From positions 1 to 5,731 of the forward strand of contig JAUPKM010000039.1 in assembly GCA_030837445.1 (NCBI GenBank): a stretch of DNA of 5,731 nt, in the 5' to 3' direction. Below are positions 1 through 5,030 of the stretch, piece by piece; positions within the stretch are counted from its first letter, which is position 1, and each line of letters opens with the position of its first letter. The DNA is from Actinomycetota bacterium (GTDB lineage Bacteria; Actinomycetota; Actinomycetes; S36-B12; UBA10799). Position numbers and translations under genes: made by a program. The notes under the pieces are model-generated. The model searched no databases. It saw nothing but the letters and a program-made list of their open reading frames with translations, and was not told the DNA's origin.

Positions 1-165
1 ATGCGGGAGGGTGACCTGCTGTTTCACGGAGCCAACGCGGCGCTGCTCGACCAGACCGGTTGCACCTCAGTTGAGGACGCATTCCTGCGACTCATCGGTG
101 AACGCGCCCGTCCAGGTGAGCGTGCCCGTCCCGGCGCTGATGACGAGGGCGAGGCCCAACCATGA
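1..165 (+). CDS. ABC transporter ATP-binding protein, C-terminal end (partial)
   Basis: Frame 1 is open from the window edge to TGA at 163-165 and encodes 54 residues. The segment with LLFHGANAALLDQTG followed by SVEDAFLRLIGE is the usual end of a drug- or lipid-exporter ABC ATPase, where a short beta hairpin is followed by a helix of the form (T/S)LEDxFLxLTG. The Walker A, signature and Walker B motifs would lie upstream, outside the window. The ATG at position 1 is most likely an internal methionine, so the true start is not visible. The tail after the conserved helix holds a doubled ERARPG unit and an acidic end (ADDEGEAQP). The stop overlaps the start of the permease gene by ATGA, so the two are translationally coupled and should form one ABC-2 exporter. 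The family call rests only on this C-terminal segment and the neighbouring permease. Confidence 0.75.
   Translation: MREGDLLFHGANAALLDQTGCTSVEDAFLRLIGERARPGERARPGADDEGEAQP
100..135 (+). repeat. 18-base tandem repeat, two copies
   Basis: Two adjacent 18-base units (100-117 and 118-135) each encode ERARPG near the C-terminus of the ABC ATPase. The copies differ at a few, mostly synonymous, positions, so this is a diverged in-frame duplication in the variable tail of the protein and not in its catalytic part. Confidence 0.7.
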
Positions 166-902
166 GCGGCCGCCGCACCCTCATCACTGCGCGTCGGGTG
201 CTGCAGCAACTCGGCCACGACCACCGCACCGTGGCGCTGCTGCTGATCGTGCCGGTGGCTCTGCTCACCCTGTTGAAACTGGTGTGGGTCGATGACGCTG
301 CGCTCTTCAACTCGGTCGGGCTACCCATCCTGGGGATCTTCCCGTTCGTCACAATGTTCCTGGCGACTTCGGTGGCGGTGCTGCGGGAGCGGCAGTCCGG
401 CACGCTCGAACGGTTGATGGCGTTGCCGATGGGGAAGGCCGACCTGGTGTTGGGGTACCTGTTGGCCTTCGGCCTATTTGCCGCAGTCCAGGCACTTTTG
501 TCTGCGACCGTGGCTTTGACGTTGCTGGACCTCGACGTCGCGGGACCCACCTGGGCGGTGATCCTGGTCGCGGTTCTGGTCGGCCTGCTCGGAACGGCGC
601 TGGGCCTGGCACTCAGCGCGTTCGCCCGCAATGAGTTCCAGGCTGTGCAATTCATGCCGGCCGTGGTGTTCCCACAGTTCCTGCTGTGCGGACTCCTCGC
701 ACCCAGGGAGGACATGTCGCCGGTGCTGCGCGCGATTTCCGACGTATTGCCGCTTTCCTATGCCGTAGACGCAATGGGCAACATCACGACCCAGAGCGGA
801 GTGTCGACCGACACCTGGTGGGCGCTGGCCATCGTCACCGCCTTCATCGTGGCCAGTGTCGCCGCCGGCGCCCTGACCCTTCGTCGCAGCGCCCGCGGGT
901 GA
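162..902 (+). CDS. ABC-2 type transporter permease (DrrB-like)
   Basis: This 246-residue integral membrane protein is the permease half of an ABC exporter and should pair with the ATPase encoded just upstream. About six hydrophobic segments are visible, near residues 22-41, 52-74, 95-122, 131-155, 163-181 and 219-240. Two hallmarks of the ABC2_membrane/DrrB family are present: the cytoplasmic stretch RERQSGTLERLMALP (about 75-89) after the second segment, and FPQFLLCGLLAPREDMSPVLR followed closely by LPLSYAVDAM (about 170-205). The length fits the family (about 240-280). The ATG lies in an ATGA overlap with the ATPase stop, and a purine-rich GAGGGCGAGG at 145-154 can serve as ribosome binding site. 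Family members export antibiotics such as daunorubicin, lipids or other amphiphiles; the substrate here cannot be read from the sequence. No regulator gene is visible next to it. Confidence 0.9.
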   Translation: MSGRRTLITARRVLQQLGHDHRTVALLLIVPVALLTLLKLVWVDDAALFNSVGLPILGIFPFVTMFLATSVAVLRERQSGTLERLMALPMGKADLVLGYLLAFGLFAAVQALLSATVALTLLDLDVAGPTWAVILVAVLVGLLGTALGLALSAFARNEFQAVQFMPAVVFPQFLLCGLLAPREDMSPVLRAISDVLPLSYAVDAMGNITTQSGVSTDTWWALAIVTAFIVASVAAGALTLRRSARG

Positions 903-917
903 CCGCGCCCCGCGCTC

Positions 918-963
918 GCACCACCGTCGCCCGGATCAGCCCCGCACCGCCGTCGCCCGGATC
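918..963. repeat. 26-base tandem duplication across the methyltransferase stop
   Basis: The 20-base segments 918-937 and 944-963 match at 19 of 20 positions (GCACC[A/G]CCGTCGCCCGGATC) with a period of 26 bases. The right copy encodes the last residues of the methyltransferase on the minus strand (IRATAVR). The left copy begins at the methyltransferase stop codon (936-938) and runs into the short gap before the convergent permease gene. Confidence 0.8.
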
Positions 964-1619
964 CGAACGTAGTCGGCTATCCAATTGCCGGCCTCATCTC
1001 GTAACGAAGGCTCGAGCAACTCGACTACTTCCCGACGCACCTCGACCTGCTCGGCCGGGACCAACCCAAGAGCGTCGAACAGACCCTGCCGGAAGGTTCT
1101 GAGCCAGGCGTCCATCCCATCGGCGAGCGGCGTGGGCCTCGCCACCAGCTCGGCCCTGATCTCGACAAATCCGGCGGCGGCAAGGACCGATGAGTACTCG
1201 CCCGCTGTTGGGTAGTACTGGTCGGGAGGCAGCTTCCGGTAGCCATGTGAACCAAGTACCGCCCGGAGCGCAGTCATGATGGCGGCGATATTGCCGAATC
1301 CACCGAATTCCACTGCCAGTCTGCCGCCGGGTCGCAAGGCCCGGAACATTCCTGTGGCCGCAGCAGCGGGTACCAACACCCAGTGCAGCGCCGCGTTGGA
1401 GAAGACCGCGTCGAATTCAGCGGCGAAGTCCAGCTCGGCAGCGTCCGCCCAGCGGACCTCGAGTCCCCTGCCCCGAGCGACTTCCAGCAACTCGGTGGAC
1501 GTGTCGACCCCGAGAACCTGGGCCCCGGACTGCACAATCCGGTTCGTCAACGCGCCGTCCCCGCAACCGACATCGAGGATCCGCTCGCCCGGCTGCGGGC
1601 TCAGGAGCCCCAGCACCAC
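936..1619 (-). CDS. class I SAM-dependent methyltransferase (N-terminus probably longer)
   Basis: From the first canonical in-frame start (GTG at 1619) the product has 227 residues and a Rossmann-type SAM-binding fold. Motif I is ILDVGCGDGALT (14-25), the acidic residue at the end of strand 2 is D39 in LGVDTS, motif II-like WADAAELDF is at 57-65, the FDAVFSNAALHWV strand is at 69-81, and motif III LRPGGRLAVEFGGFGN is at 95-110. The methyl acceptor is unknown; similar enzymes act on small molecules. The start is doubtful. In-frame codons upstream encode a run containing W-LADDY-T-H-SFV-LGG, which looks like the N-terminal helix of this family, yet no ATG, GTG or TTG exists in frame up to the stop at 1818-1820. 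A CTG at 1755-1757 overlaps the cupin TGA as CTGA and would give 273 residues. The gene is co-oriented with the cupin and converges on the permease with a gap of 33 bases. Confidence 0.88.
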   Translation of the reverse strand: MVLGLLSPQPGERILDVGCGDGALTNRIVQSGAQVLGVDTSTELLEVARGRGLEVRWADAAELDFAAEFDAVFSNAALHWVLVPAAAATGMFRALRPGGRLAVEFGGFGNIAAIMTALRAVLGSHGYRKLPPDQYYPTAGEYSSVLAAAGFVEIRAELVARPTPLADGMDAWLRTFRQGLFDALGLVPAEQVEVRREVVELLEPSLRDEAGNWIADYVRIRATAVRG

Positions 1620-1757
1620 TCCGCCGAGGGCAGGAACGAAGGAACCGTGGCGGGTGTAGTCGTCTGCCAGCCACGCACTCGACGGGTTACCCCTCGGCGG
1701 CCCCTCGGATCCCGGATCGTCGGCGTGGCGATCCCGCTCTGACGGCGCTCCGATCAG
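1620..1757 (-). other. in-frame N-terminal extension of the methyltransferase without canonical start
   Basis: Read on the minus strand in the methyltransferase frame, this stretch is open and encodes about 27 polar residues (ERDRHADDPGSEGPP and similar), then SAWLADDYTRHGSFVPALGG directly before the annotated GTG. The second part has the look of conserved methyltransferase N-terminus (W-x-A-x2-Y-x3-H-x-FV). Possible explanations are a CTG start at 1755-1757 in a CTGA overlap with the cupin stop, or a single-base indel near 1673-1676. In the second case an out-of-frame GTG at 1676-1678, preceded by GAGGGG, would be the original start. Confidence 0.6.
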
Positions 1758-2197
1758 AACGCCACAGCGTTGGATGCATCCTCGGCGGCCGCGCGGGCAC
1801 GGCTGTGCGGGATGTCTTCAACTGGTCGATAGGTGTAGAAGAACGTCACGCCCTCCGGACCGACGTCGACCACATCGTGGGTGACCCCCGGCGGTATGTA
1901 GGCGTATCCGCCCACCCCCAACCGCTTACCCACCATGGTCGCCTCGCCTTGCGTGACCAGGATGTGATGCTGCGCAGCCTGATGGACGTGCGCGGCGTTC
2001 TCGCCGCCAGGTTCGACCCTGATCAGTCCCAGGACGACACTGCCCGAGCGCCACAACACCTTGTGCTGCAACTTCGGATCGTCGTGGAGCGGCTCCCAAG
2101 GCAACGCTTCTACCTCGGCGACGTCCAGCAGTAGCAACTTGCCGAGGTCATCGCGTACGCCGAGTCCGGACGTTCGCGACTCCGGGTCGTGGGCCAC
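1754..2197 (-). CDS. small cupin-domain protein
   Basis: The 147-residue product is a single-domain cupin, a small beta-barrel that usually binds one metal ion. Cupin motif 1 is at about residues 64-84 (PGGENAAHVHQ then HHILVTQGEA), with H70 and H72 as candidate ligands. Motif 2 is at about 97-107 (GYAYIPPGVTH), with H107 as the last ligand. The glutamate normally found a few residues after HxH is replaced by Q76/H77/H78, so a three- or four-histidine site is possible. Residues 18-50 precede the barrel (LLLLDVAEVEALPWEPL). The start is GTG with a strong ribosome binding site GGGAGGT five bases upstream. Members of this fold include enzymes, sensors and binding proteins, and the sequence does not say which this is. 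It leads a two-gene unit with the methyltransferase, and a palindrome lies just upstream of its ribosome binding site. Confidence 0.85.
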   Translation of the reverse strand: MAHDPESRTSGLGVRDDLGKLLLLDVAEVEALPWEPLHDDPKLQHKVLWRSGSVVLGLIRVEPGGENAAHVHQAAQHHILVTQGEATMVGKRLGVGGYAYIPPGVTHDVVDVGPEGVTFFYTYRPVEDIPHSRARAAAEDASNAVAF

Positions 2198-2215
2198 AGC
2201 GGACCTCCCTTGTCC

Positions 2216-2228
2216 TAGTTGGAAACTA
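2216..2228. promoter_or_regulatory. palindromic operator candidate overlapping the cupin promoter
   Basis: The sequence TAGTT-GGA-AACTA is a perfect 5+5 base inverted repeat with a 3-base centre, and one further outer pair (2214/2230) also matches. On the minus strand its first half, TAGTTT (2228-2223), fits the actinobacterial TANNNT -10 hexamer. Transcription would then start near 2216, about 18 bases before the GTG of the cupin and just ahead of its ribosome binding site. A repressor dimer bound here would cover the -10 region. The short AT-rich palindrome is of the kind bound by winged-helix regulators such as MarR or HxlR proteins, but no regulator is encoded in the window, so the assignment is inference. 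Confidence 0.5.
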
Positions 2229-2260
2229 AGTGAAATACGTTGGTCGGCACAGCGTATTCG

Positions 2261-2272
2261 GAACTACCGTTC
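2261..2272. promoter_or_regulatory. GAAC-N4-GTTC element, LexA (SOS) box-like
   Basis: GAAC-TACC-GTTC matches the core of the actinobacterial LexA binding site (GAAC, four bases, GTTC). The outer flanks, preferred as C before and G after, are G and A here, so the match is only to the core. It lies about 64 bases before the cupin start and about 180 bases before ppk2. A chance match of eight fixed bases is possible in a window of this size. Confidence 0.3.
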
Positions 2273-2302
2273 AACGACCGAATCACCCGAACGGTCAGTT
2301 CG
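2266..2302. repeat. nested GAAC/GTTC inverted repeats
   Basis: ACCGTTC at 2266-2272 pairs exactly with GAACGGT at 2289-2295 (16-base loop). CGAAC at 2288-2292 pairs with GTTCG at 2298-2302 (5-base centre). Together with the element at 2261-2272 this makes an overlapping cluster of GAAC and GTTC half-sites between the divergent cupin and ppk2 genes. It may be a regulator-binding cluster; no T-run follows, so it is not a terminator. Confidence 0.45.
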
Positions 2303-2346
2303 ACCTTACTGGGTTTGCGGCGGGAGTTCGACGCGGTCGGTCAGTG

Positions 2347-2362
2347 GATTCCCAACAGAATC
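2347..2362. repeat. small inverted repeat GATTC/GAATC
   Basis: GATTC at 2347-2351 and GAATC at 2358-2362 flank a 6-base loop, and with one bulged G the stem extends by two pairs. It lies in the non-coding stretch about 90 bases upstream of ppk2. No T-run follows, and no role can be assigned. Confidence 0.3.
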
Positions 2363-2441
2363 ACGTTGGCCCAAGCTGTGCCGACTTGGGCACCCCCAGA
2401 TGCCTTTGTCGATCCGGGCGGCGTCGGCCGAGGGCAGCCGC

Positions 2442-2447
2442 TAGCCT
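2442..2447 (+). promoter_or_regulatory. -10 hexamer of a leaderless ppk2 promoter
   Basis: TAGCCT fits the actinobacterial TANNNT -10 pattern and ends 7 bases before the ppk2 ATG at 2455, which places the transcription start at or next to the ATG. No Shine-Dalgarno sequence precedes the ATG, which agrees with a leaderless message. No convincing -35 element is visible. Confidence 0.6.
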
Positions 2448-2454
2448 CGCTGTC

Positions 2455-3315
2455 ATGGCCAAGAAGAAGAAGGACAAGGGCGTCGCCAAGAAGTCCGGTA
2501 AGCGTATGAACAAGGCTCTATATGAGACCGAGCTCTACCGTTTGCAGGCCGAATTGGTGGAGATGCAGGAGTGGGTCCGGCAAAGCGGGGCTCGCCTTGT
2601 GGTGCTCTTTGAGGGGCGCGACGCTGCCGGCAAGGGCGGCACCATCAAGCGCATCACCGAGTACCTCAATCCTCGCGTGGCCCGAATCGTCGCCCTGCCT
2701 GCGCCGACCGAGCGGGAACGCACCCAGTGGTACTTCCAGCGCTACATCACCCATCTGCCGGCCGCTGGTGAAATCGTTCTGCTGGACAGGTCCTGGTACA
2801 ACCGCGCTGGAGTCGAGCGGGTGATGGGATTCTGCACGCCAGAGGAGTATCGCCGGTTCCTCTACCAGGCGCCCATCTTCGAGCGGATGCTGGTCGAAGA
2901 CGGCATTTTGCTCCGCAAATACTGGTTCAGCGTCAGCGACGAGGAACAGGAGGCGCGGTTCCGGTCGCGGATGGAGGACCCGATGCGCCGCTGGAAACTC
3001 TCCCCGATGGACCTGGAGTCGATCACCCGGTGGGAGGACTACTCCCGGGCGAAGGACGACATGTTCATCCACACCGACGTCGATCCGGCACCTTGGTCGG
3101 TCGTCGATAGCACCGACAAGCGGCGGGCGCGGATCAACACCATCGATCATCTGCTCTCGACTATTCCCTACACCACTTTCACGCCGCCACCGTTGGAACT
3201 CCCCAGGCGTCCCCACTCCAAGGGCTACCAGCGGCCGCCCAAAGACACTCAGACCTACATTCCCGACCATGCCAAGGACGTGGAACTGGCCGCCCAGGAT
3301 GGCAAGGGCGACTGA
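2455..3315 (+). CDS. ppk2: polyphosphate kinase 2, class I
   Basis: This 286-residue cytoplasmic enzyme reversibly transfers phosphate between inorganic polyphosphate and nucleoside diphosphates, typically ADP or GDP, to make the triphosphates. The N-terminus is lysine-rich (AKKKKDKGVAKKSGKR), as in many actinobacterial members. Walker A is EGRDAAGKGG (53-62) and Walker B is LLDRSWYNRAGVERVMGF (109-126). The stretch YWFSVSDEEQEARFRSR and the block WKLSPMDLESITRWEDYSRAKD complete the single P-loop domain. All these blocks match the mycobacterial PPK2 pattern, and the length is normal for single-domain class I enzymes (about 290-300). I chose ATG 2455 because the lysine-rich start and Walker region follow normally from it and a -10 hexamer sits 7 bases ahead. 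The frame remains open upstream to 2230, but that part has no family-like sequence. xthA follows after 26 bases. Confidence 0.95.
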   Translation: MAKKKKDKGVAKKSGKRMNKALYETELYRLQAELVEMQEWVRQSGARLVVLFEGRDAAGKGGTIKRITEYLNPRVARIVALPAPTERERTQWYFQRYITHLPAAGEIVLLDRSWYNRAGVERVMGFCTPEEYRRFLYQAPIFERMLVEDGILLRKYWFSVSDEEQEARFRSRMEDPMRRWKLSPMDLESITRWEDYSRAKDDMFIHTDVDPAPWSVVDSTDKRRARINTIDHLLSTIPYTTFTPPPLELPRRPHSKGYQRPPKDTQTYIPDHAKDVELAAQDGKGD

Positions 3316-3329
3316 ACCGACGGATCGTC

Positions 3330-3335
3330 TAGCGT
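3330..3335 (+). promoter_or_regulatory. -10 hexamer of a leaderless xthA promoter
   Basis: TAGCGT matches TANNNT and ends 6 bases before the ATG at 3342, with no Shine-Dalgarno sequence between. xthA and the coupled cutC can therefore be transcribed independently of ppk2, although read-through from ppk2 is also likely because no terminator is seen in the 26-base gap. Confidence 0.6.
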
Positions 3336-3341
3336 GGCCTC

Positions 3342-4166
3342 ATGTTCAGCGCTGTCACCGCCAACGTCAACGGGATCCGGGCCGCAGTGCGGCGGGGCGG
3401 AATCGCCGCGTTGGGTGCTGCCGACGCCGACGTCATCTGCCTACAGGAGGTCCGCGCCTCCGACGAGCAACTGACAACCGCCCTGCTTGGAAGTCCCTTC
3501 TCTGATTGGCAGGTAGCCCACGCACCGAGTGCGGCGGCGGGCCGATCGGGGGTGGCCATCCTCAGTCGCGGGCCGCTGACCAAGGTTCGCGTCGGCGTCG
3601 GACCCGACGAGTTCGCAGAGTCCGGTCGCTGGCTGGAAGCCTCCCTGAAATCCTCCCTTGGCGCCGTGCGGGTGGTATCTGTCTACGTCCACACCGGCGA
3701 GGCGGAAACTCCGCGCCAAGAGGAGAAGTACCGCTTCCTGGATGCCATGAGCGAACGTCTTCGGCAGTTGGCCCGCAACGCCACCCGAACCGAGTCCCAC
3801 GTCCTCGTCTGCGGGGATCTGAACATCGCCCACACCGAACACGACATCAAGAACTGGCGAGGCAACATCGGCAAGGCCGGCTTCCTGCCTGCGGAACGCG
3901 ACTACCTTAACGGCTGGACCAGCCGGTCATGGGTGGACCTGGGTCGCGCCCACGCGGGGGATCGACCAGGGCCGTACAGCTGGTGGTCCTGGCGGGGCCA
4001 AGCCTTCGACAACGACACGGGCTGGCGGATCGATTACGCCCTGGCTACCCCGCGCCTCGCCGCGACCTTGGCCTCGGTCGAGGTCGGTCGGGCAGCCTCG
4101 TATGCCGAGCGCTGGAGCGACCACGCCAGCGTGCAGCTGACCTTCGATGTCAGCGGTCGACCATGA
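3342..4166 (+). CDS. xthA: exodeoxyribonuclease III / AP endonuclease
   Basis: The 274-residue product belongs to the exonuclease III (EEP) family. These enzymes cut DNA 5' of abasic sites and trim 3' blocked ends during base excision repair in the cytoplasm. Residues corresponding to the E. coli active site are all present: N10 in NVNGIR, E36 in LQEVRA, Y115 in SVYVHTGE, D159 and N161 in GDLNIAH, D231 in WRIDYAL, and D260-H261 in RWSDHASV. The substrate-contacting block PGPYSWWSWRGQAFDNDTGWRIDY (209-232) is typical of the XthA subfamily. Family members usually have VYVPNG where this protein has VYVHTG. The length is normal (about 260-275). The ATG at 3342 is preceded by a leaderless-type promoter, and the stop overlaps cutC by ATGA, so cutC is translationally coupled. 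Confidence 0.95.
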   Translation: MFSAVTANVNGIRAAVRRGGIAALGAADADVICLQEVRASDEQLTTALLGSPFSDWQVAHAPSAAAGRSGVAILSRGPLTKVRVGVGPDEFAESGRWLEASLKSSLGAVRVVSVYVHTGEAETPRQEEKYRFLDAMSERLRQLARNATRTESHVLVCGDLNIAHTEHDIKNWRGNIGKAGFLPAERDYLNGWTSRSWVDLGRAHAGDRPGPYSWWSWRGQAFDNDTGWRIDYALATPRLAATLASVEVGRAASYAERWSDHASVQLTFDVSGRP

Positions 4167-4864
4167 CTGACGGCCCGCTGCCGCCTGGCCGCCCGCTGCT
4201 GGAGATCTGCGCCTTCTCCCTCGCCGACGCCGACGTGGCCATTTCCGCTGGTGCCGACCGGATCGAACTGTGCCGGGCCCCTGAGGCCGACGGTCTGACT
4301 GCAGCCGAAGATGATCTGATCGCCGCCGCCGCGCTGCTCGATCGGATTCCGATCCATCCGATAGTCAGGCCACGAGCGTCGTTCGAAGTCACCACCGGGG
4401 ATATCGACTACATGTGCCGAACCATGGACCTGGTCGCCGAACTCGGCTTCCCCGGGGCGGTCGTGGGGATGTTGGTCGACAACGAACCAGACTGGTCAGC
4501 ACTGGCCGAAGTTCTGCCCCACGGCGTCGGATTGGACGTCACCTTCCATCGGGCCTTCGACCTCGTGGCCGATCAACCGCAAGCCTTGACCGGCCTGGCG
4601 GAGCTCGGAGTCCGGCGGGTCCTGACCAGTGGCAGACCGGGTCGGGCCGCAGACAATCCGGATTCACTGGCGGCGCTGGCTTCAGCGGCTGCGGAAGCTG
4701 GCGTCGTGCTGATGGCCGGCGGCGGAGTTGACGGCGGCAACGCAGCGGCCGTTCTGAAGACTGGGGTCCGGGAACTGCATGCCTCCGCCGGAGGCTCTGC
4801 GGGCAACCTTCGGGCCGCCGAGGTGCGCGCACTCGCGGAGGTATGTCGACAGCCGCCGACGTAG
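4163..4864 (+). CDS. cutC: CutC family copper homeostasis protein
   Basis: The product has 233 residues and the CutC TIM-barrel pattern. LLEICAFSLADADVAISAGADRIELC (12-37) is followed by HPIVRPRASF with MCRTMDLVAELGFPGAVVGML, then LDVTFHRAFD, LGVRRVLTSG, VVLMAGGGVD and TGVRELHASAGG. CutC has been linked to copper tolerance in E. coli and animals, but its biochemical activity and its role in copper handling remain debated, so the name states family rather than proven function. Length is close to the usual 240-250. The start is ATG 4163 in an ATGA overlap with the xthA stop. There is no clear ribosome binding site, which fits coupled translation. An upstream in-frame extension runs through xthA and is not coding. 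The CutC region begins only at residue 12. Confidence 0.93.
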   Translation: MTDGPLPPGRPLLEICAFSLADADVAISAGADRIELCRAPEADGLTAAEDDLIAAAALLDRIPIHPIVRPRASFEVTTGDIDYMCRTMDLVAELGFPGAVVGMLVDNEPDWSALAEVLPHGVGLDVTFHRAFDLVADQPQALTGLAELGVRRVLTSGRPGRAADNPDSLAALASAAAEAGVVLMAGGGVDGGNAAAVLKTGVRELHASAGGSAGNLRAAEVRALAEVCRQPPT

Positions 4865-4946
4865 CCAAGCAGCAACGACACCAAACTCCGCCCACCCCGA
4901 GTCCATACCTGCCGAGATCCCCGGAAGTCTGTCCGAGAAAAGTGTT

Positions 4947-4973
4947 GGTAGGACTGGTTCGGCGCCTCCTACC
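4947..4973. repeat. 7-base inverted repeat in the cutC to secreted-protein gap
   Basis: GGTAGGA at 4947-4953 pairs exactly with TCCTACC at 4967-4973 around a 13-base loop. It lies about 60 bases before the next gene and about 80 bases after cutC. No T-run follows. It could be a regulator-binding site for the downstream gene or a weak hairpin ending cutC transcription; the remainder of the 166-base gap shows no gene and no clear promoter. Confidence 0.45.
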
Positions 4974-5030
4974 CATGGAGAGTAGTCATCGGGTCGCCGA
5001 TCCGGCACCCCGGAAGGTGAGGAGAAGGCC

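Noticed and set aside
92..715. Minus-strand open frame (207 codons) opposite the ABC permease
   Set aside because: The product is low-complexity Ser/Arg/Thr-rich sequence without motifs, and the opposite strand encodes a clear membrane protein coupled to an ATPase.
903..935. Bidirectional terminator in the convergent gap between the permease and methyltransferase genes
   Set aside because: The gap is occupied by half of a direct repeat; no stem with a T-run was found on either strand.
2400..2444. Short 14-codon open frame directly before ppk2
   Set aside because: No ribosome binding site is seen, and its stop coincides with the -10 hexamer of the leaderless ppk2 promoter, so it would not be on the message.
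2230..2454. N-terminal extension of PPK2 from GTG 2230
   Set aside because: The extra 75 residues show no family similarity, the region holds repeats and a promoter, and ATG 2455 gives a normal-length enzyme with a -10 hexamer placed for leaderless transcription.
2518..3270. Long minus-strand open frame (250 codons) opposite ppk2
   Set aside because: It lies wholly inside the well-supported ppk2 gene, has no recognisable domain, and is the usual antisense open frame seen in GC-rich genes.
3929..4162. Upstream extension of CutC through the xthA gene
   Set aside because: The extension is the shifted frame of xthA; CutC similarity begins only after ATG 4163, which sits in an ATGA overlap.
4923..4946. 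Possible ECF-sigma promoter (GGAAG ... GTT) before the secreted-protein gene
   Set aside because: The spacing is about 16 bases, shorter than the usual SigR/SigH-type spacing, and the -10 match is minimal.
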